A stretch of 64,000 nucleotides of DNA, taken from NCBI GenBank assembly GCA_002964805.2, contig PUDQ02000033.1, positions 1,364,001 to 1,428,000 of the forward strand, read 5' to 3'. Positions 12,401 to 23,762 of the stretch are shown here, one piece after another. The notes below the pieces were generated by a model. It had not been told where the DNA came from, made no database searches, and was given only the letters and a program-made list of their open reading frames with translations. Each line of letters starts with the position of its first letter. Position 1 is the first letter of the stretch. The translations under genes and the position numbers were made by a program. Origin of the DNA: Trametes villosa (lineage: Eukaryota > Basidiomycota > Agaricomycetes > Polyporales > Polyporaceae).

Positions 12401-13581
12401 CGGATCAACGATGAAGCTGCGGCCAAGGTTGGCGCAGTAGCTCCGGTACCGCATGCCGACGGAGACCAGCAAGACGCCCTTGTGGGAGATGTCGTCTGGA
12501 GATGATTCGGCGACGGGACTCAAATCGTAGCCGGTGCTTGTCGACTGCGACTGGATGATAGGAGGGTAGCAGAACTCCGTAGAACCCCAGTCGACGTCGT
12601 TCAGGCCTCGACCCTTGCTCCAAACCTTCATATCGGGTCCCTTGGCCTTGTCACCCTCGCCGTAACCAATCCTAGCCTCGATTTGCGTAGCAAAGGTCTC
12701 ATGAGAGATCTTGGCCTCTCGGTCCAAGATCGTCTCCAGCTTGGGGGCGACGTAGTGCGACAGGAGGGTAGAGGTGAGGTTCGCCGCTACGCGAATGCTT
12801 TTCTGAGCGCCGGCAGTCAGACTGGGGAGAACCTGGATCGAAAGAACGACTTACGAGCTCCTCCTCGTCCTTAGCGGCAAGAAAAGCAGCCACGGAGGGA
12901 GCCATGTCTACCACCGTGGGCTTCTTCTCCGCATCGGCCACAGCCTTATTCCACTCGTCCACCAGCTTTCCCGAGTGTTGCTCCTTGGTCAACGTCGCAA
13001 CCCGATCCAAGGACGTATACGCCTCCAGGAACCGGGGCACTGCGTCAGTAGGAGGCTCCTTGGCCTTAGCTTGTACGAAGAACTCTATCTGCACAGGAGC
13101 GTTTGCGTTGTTCAGCTGCGACAGAATTCTGGCTGGTGAGAGTGCGTGGTGTTCAGAGGCTGTCTGGGATTATGTGGATGGAAGTGCACACCTTTTGAGG
13201 CGGAGCACAATATAGAGAGCCTGTGTTTCTCGAACAGAAGGAAAGTAGAGGGGAATTCGAAGCCGAGGAGCCACGTCTAGGACAAACGACACGTGTGAGT
13301 GCGCGAGGGTCAAGCCAGGGTTGAAGGGCTCACCTGAAACGCCGTACCCTTGCGAATGGGCTCATCCTCCCCCGCAGGATCTCCCGCAAGCAGTAATAGC
13401 GCGCCAACGTCAGATATGGCACCATACTCGTCGTCCTTGTTGGCATTCTGACGTTGATAACAGAGATATTAGGGTCCGTAAAGGTTTCGGGTTGAGCGTG
13501 AGGTTCACGCACATTCCACGCATCGTAGACGAGGCGGAGCCGTTTTGAGAAGAGATTCGTGTTGAGCTCAATCTTGGACAT
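9455..13581 (-). CDS. SPT16: FACT complex subunit SPT16
   Basis: Large multi-exon gene for the large subunit of the FACT histone chaperone, which disassembles and rebuilds H2A-H2B contacts for RNA polymerase II and replication in the nucleus. It starts at ATG 13581 ([17 protein letters not shown]) and ends with TGA at 9455. In order: an aminopeptidase-P-like N-terminal domain ([14 protein letters not shown]; then [53 protein letters not shown]), the linker with [20 protein letters not shown], the SPT16 middle and Rtt106-like domains ([80 protein letters not shown]), then [16 protein letters not shown]. The C-terminal tail is extremely acidic and Ser-rich (about 9.73-9.88 kb) and ends with the basic [16 protein letters not shown]. 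All introns are short. It diverges from the AMP-binding gene at 14153 over a 571-bp promoter. Identification is firm; individual exon ends were not all fixed. Confidence 0.96.
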
Positions 13582-14152
13582 GACGGTTTGCTCAAGAGTG
13601 CCCGACAGTCGAGATGGCTAGACAGGAAGGTCGAGGAGGAAGTGGTCCGCAAGAGAGACGCGTTTCGTTGTGGCGCGTCTGTAACACGCTCGAGCGGAGT
13701 CTCAACTCGGGGGTGACATGCACGTGATGCGGTCACATTCCCAGTCACAGCGCGACTGAACGCGTCGCCGCGGGCCGGTGCGCTAAGCGCTGGAATCCTG
13801 CGACGCTGCCGTTGGGTTGGCAGAGGGCAGACAGTGCGGCAGCGTCGTACGTGCGCGGTGCCACCATGTATGTTACGAAATGCGAGCTTTGACGCAAGGG
13901 CCTGTACGTGTTGCTGAACGGCGAATTTCGAACTTGACAGAACGCGATGACGGTGTGCGACGCCGACGCGGGGGTCCGGGGGAAAGGCCGGGTACTAACA
14001 CAGCGTCTATCGCGTTCAGCAACGTAATATACTCCTTGTCCTCCCTCCACTTCCCTTCCTTCTGCGCCTTCCATCTTTTGCGCCAGCTGTTCTTAAGGTC
14101 TCACTACCTGAACCCGCTCGCGCAGGCGTATTGAGCAATACTCAACTCGACC
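13582..14152. promoter_or_regulatory. Divergent promoter between SPT16 and AMP-binding gene
   Basis: 571 bp separating two divergent ATGs, so it must carry the 5' UTRs and promoters of both. The right part is pyrimidine-rich (CTCCCTCCACTTCCCTTCC near 14040), typical of fungal transcription-start regions. No TATA box was seen. Confidence 0.5.
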
Positions 14153-16196
14153 ATGGGGCTCTCGGACTATCTGGTCACGGATGACCTGACCATCATCCTG
14201 GCTCTCGTCGCTGCAGGCCTCTTCCTCTTGCACAACCTATACAAGCCTCAGGCCCTAGTGCATCCTATCCTGCTCGGGAGACAGAGCGATGTTGCTCGCG
14301 TCAGGAACCCGAAGGAGAGCGCGGTCTACCGCAACTACAGTACTGGGATGCTTGGTCGCGTATGTACTCCCGGGTCGTTGCCTGAGTTCGTCGTTTCACC
14401 GTCTTCTAGTTCCCCCTTCGCCCGACCAAGGATCAGCAAGTCCTGCTAGACCTGGTGAAACCGGATGCTGACGCGCCTCGTACCCTGTGGTCCACCAAAG
14501 TGAGCAGTCCCACCGTTTGCACTCGAATGTAGAGCTCACAACGCTCAGATCACGAACCCCGAGCTTAGGGCTCGTGTTGCGAATGTCGGCGCGGGCCTAG
14601 TCCGTGTTGCTGGCTTAGTGCCTCAGGAGTCTAACGTTCTACTCTTGCTCAACGACAGCCTGGGTATGTCGTGCCTACTCAGTCACAAGCACTTGCCTCA
14701 CCCAGCTAACTCACGCGCGCAGAATTTATCATTGCCGACCTGGCTCTGGCATCCCATTCCGTCCCCTCGTTCACTATCTCATCGCTCTCGTTGCTGTCGC
14801 CTGTTCTCGAGAATCATCCCCCGTCGGTTATCATCGCCCAGGCTGAATTCATCCCCCAACTTCTTGAGCTCGTATACGACTCGAACGAAAGTGCCCATCA
14901 CACGATCGTCGTCCTCGGTGACATCAGCAGTGCCAAGGTGCCCCGCTCGACCAATGTCAAGATCGTGAAGTGGGAAGACGTTGAACGCGAGGGCGCCTCG
15001 GCGGAGAAGCTCGCTCTCCCTGTGCCCAGTGCGTAACACAACCGTTATAAGGGTACCTCAGGTCGTCTAACCCTTGCATACAGCCCCCGACGATGTCTTT
15101 ACTGTGTCGTTCTTCGAGACGCCTGCGGGAGGATTCGAGGGCGTGCAGCTCACGCACCAAAACCTGACCGCCGGTGTGGCTGCTACTCGGGCCCTGATGC
15201 CACCCTCCAGCGCCATGTCGCCTCTGGACACCATTCTCTCTGCCTACCCGCTCAGCTCTCCGTACGGGCGCGCGGTCGCTTACACTGCACTCTTCGAGGG
15301 AACGAGCTTCGTCACAACTGACAGCACTAAAGTGATCAGGCCCGAGGGAGGTGAGTGGTGTCCATCGTGCTTATACAACGCGTAGCACATACTGACGTCG
15401 CTGAGCAGCACCGACTGCCACCGGCCTGAATGACCTCCGGACCACCTCCACGTACAGCACCTCCTCGCCGACGATCCTATTTGTGCGCCCGGACCACCTC
15501 GCGAGCCTCAGCGACACCATTCTCCAAGAGGCGAAGAAGTCGTCCTGGGTCCTGCACAACTTCGCGTGGCGCCACAAGCTCGCGGGCATCCTCGAGGGCT
15601 ACATCACCAAGCAGAGCCTGTGGGACCGCCTCGTCTTCGATGCCGCGCGCGTCAAGGTCATGGGCAAGGGCGCGGGAACCGTCCGCGCGGTCATCGTCAG
15701 CGGCGGTACGTGTGCGCGATTCTTTTCGTAATCCAAGTGCTGACCACCCGCTGCAGGCGCACTCGAGGCGCAGGCGCTGACTCCGGCTCGCATCGCGCTC
15801 TCCGTGCCCGTCATCAACGCACACGCGCACCCGCTCGTCGCCGGGCCCGTCTTCGCCTCGCACGCGCTCGACCTGCAGACTTTCTCTACCACGAACCCCG
15901 GCGCCCCGTCCGCGTCCGCGGCCGACGCGTACGCGTTCACGTACCTCGCGCCCGTCGGCCCGCCCTCGGTCAACGTCGAGGCGAAGCTCTCTGACGTGGA
16001 CGACACCGCCGTCGAGGCGGGCGCGGACCCCGTCGGGGCGCTCCATGTGCGCGGGCCGTCTGTCGGCCGGCCGCTGTCAGTGTCCGTTGAGGAGGAGCCG
16101 CAGGAGGAGGAGCTACGCGGGTGGCGCGCGACGGGCGAGCGGGCGAAGGTCGCGCCCAACGGTACCTTCAAGGTGGCAGTTGGGTCCAAGGCCTAA
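14153..16196 (+). CDS. Membrane-anchored AMP-binding (ANL/acyl-CoA synthetase-like) protein, probably degenerate
   Basis: Multi-exon gene starting at ATG 14153 (exon 1 14153..14359, next exon from 14410) and ending at TAA 16196. An N-terminal membrane segment (TIILALVAAGLFLLH) is followed by VHPILLGRQSDVARVRNPKE and YRNYSTGM, resembling long-chain acyl-CoA synthetases, and the ANL N-domain core (GLVRVAGLVPQESNVLLLLN). Two catalytic landmarks are abnormal. Where the P-loop/A3 motif (TSGTTGxPKG) should stand the sequence reads SFFETPAGGFEGVQLTHQNL, without the Ser/Thr-rich loop or Lys. The A7 region reads GWRATGERAKVAPNG, with Glu for the usual Asp of TGD. The protein then ends, so the C-terminal lid with the A10 Lys is missing. 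Family knowledge: active members adenylate fatty acids and load CoA. I infer loss of that chemistry, with a binding or scaffold role possible at a membrane. Confidence 0.8.
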
Positions 16197-16960
16197 AACG
16201 CTCCTGCCAGTGGTGCGTACATATGCGCCATCGCGCAGGTGATATGTCGGCTGCAGCTCTTGGACACGCCTCCTTGTCTCCACATATCGCTGTACATTAC
16301 GGATATACTCGGATGCTCGTGGATATGTGAATCTATCGTGGAACCGTACCTGATGTGCGTGCCTAGCTCTTCCACGTTCCACCGCGAAGGCCTCTAGGAA
16401 ATCATCTGCCGTGAGCCTGTCATGTCCGCTTCCAGGTTTGTACCCTCGCTCTTACACTCCTGAACACTTTCTTGGGGGCCATTATACCGCCGCTACTGGT
16501 GACAGGCGAGAAGAACTTCAATTGCTAACATAAACTCTCATTATAACAGTATACTCCATGCACGCGAGACAACAAGCCACAACTCCCCATGAAACACACC
16601 CCGAGTAAGCGCAAGATACCGTCCAACCGAGGTCTTGATGTCGACAGCCAGGTATCTGCAAAGGTTAGTAGAATAATCGCGGATCGACACTTCGAAGAAT
16701 AGGGTGCCCCGGAGAAAACGTTCCAATACAGCGCAACCTTCGGAACGGAGAAATGTTACCGGTGTCGTCGCAGTCTTGAGGAACCTTGGAATCTTGCAGG
16801 ACCGCCGGGAGCCGGGAATGAGAACGAAAGCAACGCTCCACAGACGAATGCAGGGCCGGTCGAAGACATGCTCCAACAGGATCTACGCTCGTCGCGGAGG
16901 GCCGGACGGGATATCCGTCGGCAAGGAAGGCGGGCGTCGAGCGCGGTCGTCCGGAACCGG
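16197..16960. other. Convergent 3' flanks
   Basis: 764 bp between two convergent stops (TAA 16196 and TGA 16961). No supported gene; presumably the 3' UTRs and termination regions of both neighbours. Confidence 0.5.
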
Positions 16961-19779
16961 TCATTGCACCCTAGGCCGCTTCGAATCTATAGGGGAAACA
17001 TGAGAAGAACGCTCCGGATTTTAGATACTCTAATACATACCTGGTGAACTCGCGGCCTCCAGTTGACTGGGGTCGTCGTCGAAGTCGTCAAGCTCGACTT
17101 CGTCATACGTCCGCTTCGACGTCTTGCTCGCCAACGTCGTTGTGGAGCTTTTGCGTGACAGCGCTTCAACCTGAGTCGCCTCAGTCGCTGGTTCGGCGTC
17201 CAGGACGTCGTCCTCGTCGTCCCAGTCGTCGGCGAACCCATCTTCCCCATCTTCGTTGTCGCTCGACAACGTAGTGCTTCTTTCGTTTGCTGGATTGTCT
17301 TGATCAGGGTCTGCATGCATGATCAGGATGGATCCATTTATGTCAAACACGAGACTCTTACGCTGCACGGTTTCTTCGCTTGCGGAAGGTACTGGGTCCG
17401 ACGTCTTGTCATGTTGATGTAGTTCACCACCAGTGTCGTCTTCGAGGTGGTATTCATCGTAGTCTGCTGAATGCATGAGTGATATCAAAGGGCACACGTG
17501 CAAGGTGAGGCTTACCGTAAGCACTATCGAGATGCGCAGAGGTATCAGTATGTTCGCTTGCGTCCAAACCATTGTTGTGCAAGTGTGGATCTAATCACGT
17601 CATGGCGTTAGCATGCTACGACAGCGAAAGGCACAACCACGTACCTTCGTCATCCTGCGCCAAAGACGCAACAGGTTCGGGCTGCTCTAGCTCAGCAGAT
17701 GAGGACGCGAGGACGTCCTCATGCGCGTAAGCACTGCCTTCCTCCCCGTACGCCGCGTCCTCAGGACCGTCCTCAACGGCGCCTGTGTGAGTATACGCCG
17801 CATCCTCCGTCTGCCCGCCAAGCTCCTGGGGTAAATCATCCCCAAACTCGTCTTCGTCATCGGGGAACTCGTCGTGTTCGACGTAATCGCCCCCTTCATC
17901 GGCGTCCGCGTACTCGTGTAGTTCATTCGCGTCGAGGTTATCTTCGCCATCGGCAACCTCCTCGAGCTCAGGATCGGGCTCGCCTACGGGCTCCGACCCG
18001 CCTACTTCACCATCGTCTGGAGGCGCGGCGACATCGACCTTGTCCGCTGCTTCTGGCGCACCATCTTCAAGCTGATGTTCTGCAGCGACATCGTGGTGGT
18101 GGTCGAGTTCTGTATCTGTCAATCCGTTCTGAGCGGCTGAGGCCTCAGCTGCTGAGCCACCGGCGTCCTCGCCGAACTGTCCATCCGCCTCGCCCTCTAC
18201 CACCTCAGTCGACCCCTCGCCATGTTCATCGGGGTTGGCGTACGCGCCCTCATCTTGAGCACGATCTTCTGTCTCGTGTGGAACTTCGGCCACCGCGTCA
18301 TCTACGGAGCTGATATCAGCTACATGCCCCCCATGCAAGACTGTAGACTCACCCTGCTCATGAGGTGGGTCGGAAGCAGCCACAGCTGAATGTAGCTCGT
18401 CGCCATCGGCGGTTAGGTTGAGGCGGGCGATCTGGTCTCGGAGCAGATGATAACGAGTAACGAAGCGAGGTGCAACAAATTTCAGCTTGAGCCGTAACGG
18501 CCCCCGCAGGTCAGAGCCGCCATGTATGACGTCGAGCTCATGAATCGTGACTTCATGCGCATAGACGTTGTCCTGAAACACTTATCAGCTACTCATAGCA
18601 GGTTGAACGACGACGACGTCATACCTCAGATATGGCAAGCTGAAGCTCATATGCATCGAGCACTAGCTCGGCTTCCGCACAGCCTGGCAGATTCGCGATG
18701 AATTCATCGTGGCGGAGAGCATCGAAGACGGAAGAAAGTGGCTCATAATACAGAGTCGGCCGATCGTGAAGTAGGAGATGGAGGGATTCGGCAGGAGAGT
18801 CTGACTTGGCGCCTTCCGATGTACTCGAGGACGCGCGAGGCTGCGGGTGATTGAAGAGACAACACTCCGCATCCTCAGCGGAGGCAGGAAGCGACAAAAG
18901 CACGGGTGGCGGCGGATCGATGTAGACACCATCCGAGATTTCGTGAGGATCCCCAGCGTCACCGGCAAGCTCGAGTGCAGAGTCCCCAGCAGGGTGAAGA
19001 TCGATAGGGTCGACCTGGTCAGAGGATGGCAGATGAGCGACAGCAGGGTGATCGGCAAGCTCAGGACCCGGTAGGTGATGTTCTGGTAGCGAGTGCGACT
19101 CGGCCATACCAACGTGACCGTCGTTGGCGGTTGACTCTTCGTGGTGGCTCAGCGTCGACGCCATGGGCAATCCGGCGTATGTGGCGTTGTCTTCCACAGC
19201 TGCAGAAACATCTAGGACGGCCGATGAGACGCCAGAGTGCACAACACTCTCAGACGCGGCCGATGATGCCGTCAGAACACCCGTCTCCGTTGAGTGCTCC
19301 GGGTGGTATACGGCCGGGTTCGTCTCCGAGTGAGCAGAGTCTGTGGCGACAGGCTCGTCGGGAAAATGGGGATCTGACGCCACTGGCGCCACGCTCTCCG
19401 CAGGGGGGATATGCATGTGCTCCGAGTCTTCTGCGGCGTCCAGAGCGACGTCGATATGGCCCGCAGGTGGGAGGGACGGAGCTCGGGAGACATCGAGTAC
19501 TTCTATGTCCTCCAGCTCGTGGCCATGGTAGGCATCGTCTGCCATCTCGTACTCGGTGATCGCCTCGTCTTCGTCGTTGTCGTCAAGCATGTCGATCTCA
19601 ATGCCCTCCTGCATGTAGTCGAACGTGGCAGTGTCTGCGGAGAAGGCGACATCGCCCATACTTGCCTCTGCGGAGAGCCAGGAGTCTGCGGTTGCCATCC
19701 CTCCGGGATACATCGATACGTCGACGTCCCCAGAGTCTGTCATCGGGGCGTCGAAGGTGTCGGCCATGACCATCGACAT
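16961..19779 (-). CDS. Large acidic, Ser/Glu/Asp-rich protein of unknown function
   Basis: Unrecognised protein of roughly 800 residues. It starts at ATG 19779 (MSMVMADTFDAPM). Exon 1 is 19779..18625 and exon 2 is 18572..17645, followed by at least three smaller exons; the last begins just after 17000 and ends at TGA 16961. A structured-looking patch spans the exon 1/2 junction: FDALRHDEFIANLPGCAEAE, ELQLAISEDNVYAHEVTIHE and LRLKLKFVAPRFVTRYHLLR. The rest is low-complexity and acidic (DDNDEDEAITEYE; EFPDDEDEFGDDLPQE). The C-terminus reads ELDDFDDDPSQLEAASSPDS then KRPRVQ, a likely nuclear localisation signal. I infer a nuclear, chromatin- or transcription-associated protein, but no family is recognised. 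It shares a 327-bp divergent promoter with RPC82. Confidence 0.8.
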
Positions 19780-20106
19780 GAGAAAGCCAGATAAGTAGTG
19801 CTGTTTTGAAGTATAGAGGGCTCGGTGTGGGAGAGAGGAGGTGAGATTATTGAAAGTAAGCGTTGCGGCGGAGGGTCACCAAGCCTGGGAGGTTTAGGGC
19901 AGGCTCGCGGGGACTTGGACGCGCTCCCGCAATTTACATCTGCTCAGTACCGGCTCGGCGCCACAATTACTTCTACTGCTAGTGGCTGGTGCACGACCGC
20001 TTTCATTCCCAATTGCCGTACTATTGGACACTCGCGACTGCTTGCGCTTCCCTCCGCTGCATCTCCGAATCGTACACCATAGCCAATGTCCCGGTAGCAG
20101 CAACAA
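19780..20106. promoter_or_regulatory. Divergent promoter between acidic-protein gene and RPC82
   Basis: 327 bp separate the two divergent ATGs, so promoters and 5' UTRs of both genes must overlap here. No TATA box was recognised. Confidence 0.5.
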
Positions 20107-22267
20107 ATGGCGGACGCGGACACTGCAAGACTTTGCACGGAGATCGTGCGCTCAGTCTTCGGGCCTCTGACTGCAGTGAGTCCTGCCGAAGCCTAGTACT
20201 GCTCCGTGTAGCTCACAGTGTTCCCCAGACGGTCGCCTCTGTTATCCTCACCCATGGACGCCTTGGCCTCCCTCAGCTGCTTCGTTTCTCGAAACTCAAG
20301 CCTCGGACCGTCCGCGCCGCTATCCTAGTCCTCGTCCAACATAATTTATTGTGGCACTCTCGGTCGGAAGACGAAGGAGAAGTCTTCGAGATCAATGTCG
20401 ATGAATGTCTTATGCGGTTGCGCTATGGCCGCTATGTCTGGTTGGCCGAACAGTTATATGGGAAAGCGGTATGTAAGCCATACTCTCGCTTCCAGAGCAG
20501 CAGTCTCACGCCGTCCGCACAGGGCGGCGAGATTGTACAACTAGTACTAGACCACGGCAAACTGCGCCCTCCAGACATCATCGCGCAGTTGTCTATATAC
20601 GATCCAGTGAAGGGTAAGTCATGCCCCGGAGGATGCAAACTATCAGGCCTTGACGCGGACCTCGTAGGCCCCGCCCTCCTCGCTCAGACCTTGCACAAGC
20701 TCGTCGATGAAGCCTACCTCAAACCCTCAACACTGCTGTCTCACTTCTCTCCTCGCGAGAAGCTCATACGATATGAGGGCGAAGAGAAGAGGAAAATATC
20801 CGGGTTTCCCACAGCAAGAGAAGTGCGCGAGGCGAAGGAGACTGCACAGGCTCGGTTGAAACGAGAAGAGGAGGAAGCTGAGCAAGTCGGAATGGTATGC
20901 ACGCATTTCCGCGCTGTTGTCGACGGAGGATGACATACATAGACCATAGAAACGCAAGGCGAAAGACCACTCGCATAAGGCTTCCAAGGTAATCCTCAGC
21001 CCAACGCGGCCCGCACGTCGCTCATTTTAACGTAGCGTAAAGCCATTGAGGAAGACATGCAAGTCGACGTGAGTGCTTCCTATAACTCCGTATGCGTTCG
21101 AGGTCTGATCGGGCCGGTGCAGGACGAGGTGTACTTCCGCGTGAACTGCGAGCGGTTCAACGTGCACATACGGAATAAGGTCGTGAAATAGGCCTACCTC
21201 AATGGTTTCCGTCTATCTGACTACTCTGTAGCTCATCGAAACCGCGGCTTCCGAACGGTACAACGAGTCCGCGGCGGCAGTCCTGCGAGCAACGTTGAAG
21301 GCTACAGAGCCCAAGCAGAGAAAACTGACCGACGTGAGATCGGGTGCGTGTGTTCAGGTATGCGGGCACGACATCACTTGACGTACAATTGCAGATCCGA
21401 CGTCTTTCGCAAATGTTGCCATGCATCTGCCCGACGATGCCAACCTGACCGCAGGACTTGTGCTGCAGTCATCGAAAACGCCTCCCACGATGACGCTCAT
21501 CAAGGAATATCTCGGTATCCTTGCGTCTGCCGACAACCCTACACCCGCCGGTCGAGCCGCCTCGTTCGTGTCTCTTGGCGGGTCGAAAGTGCAGGTCGAG
21601 TTCGAGATCATTGCGAGGCGACTGCAACGACGGGTCCTTGAGGGTGTCGCGCGGGAACGGCATGGCGACGAGGGCGTGCGCATCATCCGTTTGCTGTCGA
21701 GTACGGGCATGATGGACGAAAAGCAGGTCAGCTTGACATTTACCCATTGTCGCTGTATCCCGGCTGACTTGTGGTCATAGATATCAAAAATCGGCATGAT
21801 GGCTCCCAAGGACGCCCGTCCGCTACTCACTGCAATGTCTGCGGAGTCGTTGGTCAGCCTGCAGGAGGTGCCCAAGAGCGCAGATCGGAATCCTACACGG
21901 ATGTTCTACCTCTGGTGCGCTCGCTATTCCCCTGAGATATCTTGATATCAATCTGACGCTCTGGTTCAGGTACGTCGACCTGCAAAAGGGGTCTGCAGTC
22001 CAGCTGCGTAGTCTGTACAAAACGCTGTACAATATCGCAGCAAGGCGACAGGCCGAACAGGAGGAGCCAAACCTGAAAGCGGTACTGGAAAAGCGACAAC
22101 GGAGTGACGTTAGCCAGGACGAGGAGCGGTTGCTCACCAGGAACGAGCGGGAGCTGTTGGCACAGTGGGAGAAGAAGAGGGAGAAGCTGACGGTGCTCGA
22201 GATGAGAGTAGAGGAGGCCGTATTCATCCTACGCGACCTTGGCACCTTTGCTATTAATGACGATTGA
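20107..22267 (+). CDS. RPC82: DNA-directed RNA polymerase III subunit RPC82 (C82/RPC3)
   Basis: Subunit of the Pol III-specific C82/C34/C31 subcomplex that helps open promoters of tRNA and 5S genes in the nucleus. It starts at ATG 20107 (MADADTARLCTEIVRSVFGP); exon 1 ends at 20175. Consecutive exons encode the tandem winged-helix repeats: TVASVILTHGRLGLPQLLRF; AAILVLVQHNLLWHS; RYGRYVWLAEQLYGK; GGEIVQLVLDHGKLRPPDII; FEIIARRLQRRVLEG; IIRLLSSTGMMDEKQISKIG. The C-terminal part has the family-typical helical end (QLRSLYKTLYNIAARRQAEQ; LLTRNERELLAQWEKKREKL; VLEMRVEEAVFILRDLGTFA) and a TGA at 22265. About ten short exons, including very small ones around 20.95-21.18 kb. Full-length and apparently intact. 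Confidence 0.95.
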
Positions 22268-22732
22268 TCTTTGCTCTGTCCGTCCGCCGTAATACACACG
22301 CCCGCAACTCTGGTGCACCCCCAAGGGTTAGAATCTAGATACGCTGCAACCTACCGACCCCATGACTTGGGGGTAGGACAAAGAGGCTGGCGTTGCTGTC
22401 GACATGCGGGTTGTAATCGGGGTGACGTCGCTATGCACGCAATGAGATTTGCGGGGCGAAAGCGTAGAACAATAAGCCGGTTGGATAGCCTCGCCGCACG
22501 GGCCAGCGCCTACTGTGGCTAAGAGGCAGCGCGCGCGTCGCGAAATAAGGTTTGCGTTCAACAAAACGCGTCTAGCCCCACGTGACCTCGCGACGCGCGC
22601 GTCCGTATAAAGTGCGCCGCTTCACCGCCTGGCCTCAGCTCCCCTTCAACATTCCCCGTCCCCTAACTTTGCCCCCGCGCAACACCGCACCCACACCCAC
22701 CCACCCTCACCCCTATCATCTCCCCATACTCA
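22268..22732. promoter_or_regulatory. Histone H1 promoter region
   Basis: 465 bp between RPC82 and the H1 start. It contains a TATAAA at 22606..22611, 122 bp before the ATG, an E-box CACGTG at 22579..22584, and a C-rich leader (22630-22730). The TATA box fits a strongly expressed, regulated histone gene; the factor binding the E-box is unknown. Confidence 0.65.
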
Positions 22733-23762
22733 ATGGCCACCGCACCCAAGTCCACTGCTTCTGAGAAGCCCAAGTCTTCCGCCACGGATAAGCCCAAGTC
22801 CACGGCCGAGAAGCCCAAGTCCGCTGCGGCGGACAAGCCCAAGTCGCGGGCCACCAAGGAGAGGAGCGCTAAGGAGCCCAGGGAGAAGGCTGCCCCCAAG
22901 GCTAAGGCCGCCACCGTGAAGAAGCCCAAGGCCGCTGCTGCTCCCAAGAAGGCGAAAGCCGACAAGGCTGCTCAGGATGACGGCAAGTCGCACCCCTCGT
23001 GGAAGGACATGATCAAGGTTCGCCTCCTACCAACGGTGTAGTGATATACAAACTCATCTCTGCTTCAGGAGTGCATTGTTGCCCACAAGGATGAGGCTCG
23101 CTCTGGTGTTTCTCGGTCCACCATCAAGAAGGTATGTGGCACGGTTGAGTGTGGATAAGTCGGGACCTAACCGACGTTGCTATAGTTCGTTAGCGAGACC
23201 TACGGCCTCGATGCCACGTCTGCCGTCAACCTGTCCCATCTTAACCGCGCTATCACGAACGGCGCCGAGGAGGGCATCTTCGCTCTTCCCAAGGGCCCCT
23301 CGGGCAAGGTCAAGCTCGCTCCCAAGACCAAGCCTGCCCCCGCGAACGAGGTATGTTTCCGTCTCTACTACTGTCGTGCACAAGCTCATGTCGCTATAGA
23401 ACGTTGAGCCTGCGCCGGTGAAGAAGGCGGCTCCTGCTAAGAAGGCCGATGCTCCCAAGAAGTCGGCCGCCACCACTGTGAAGAAGGCGCCTGCAAAGAC
23501 TGCTAAGACCGCGAAGGCGGCCCCGGCCAAGAAGACGAGCAGCGCGAAGACGACCGAGAAGAAGGTTGGTGGCGAGTTGCACAAGGAGTGTCCGCTCTTG
23601 CTCACCCTTGATTAGAAGACTGCTGCGAAAGCTGCTGCGACGAAGGCCACGAAGGCGAAGGCCACCACGAAGCCCGCCGCCAAGCCACGAGCGAAGAAGG
23701 TGTGTACAATTGTACTCCATCCCAGGGGCAGTGGCTGACATTGGTGACAGGCGGCTGCATGA
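22733..23762 (+). CDS. Linker histone H1
   Basis: Six exons (22733..23017, 23069..23131, 23186..23350, 23400..23564, 23616..23699, 23751..23762), all joined in frame, giving 257 residues. Architecture is typical of H1: a Lys/Ala/Pro-rich N-terminal tail with repeated EKPKS/DKPKS units, then a winged-helix globular domain (HPSWKDMIKECIVAHKDEAR, then SGVSRSTIKKFVSETYGL and LNRAITNGAEEGIFALPKGP), then a long basic C-terminal tail (VKKAPAKTAKTAKAAPAKK). It binds linker DNA at the nucleosome dyad and compacts chromatin. The last exon codes only for AAA before the stop, so the 3' end depends on one small exon. Preceded by a TATA box. Confidence 0.95.

Noticed and set aside
15477..16189. Long minus-strand frames (189-196 codons)
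   Set aside because: Antisense to the AMP-binding gene, composition purely Arg/Gly/Val-biased, no motifs.
17699..18313. 204-codon Arg/Pro-rich plus-strand frame
   Set aside because: Antisense shadow of the acidic-protein gene.
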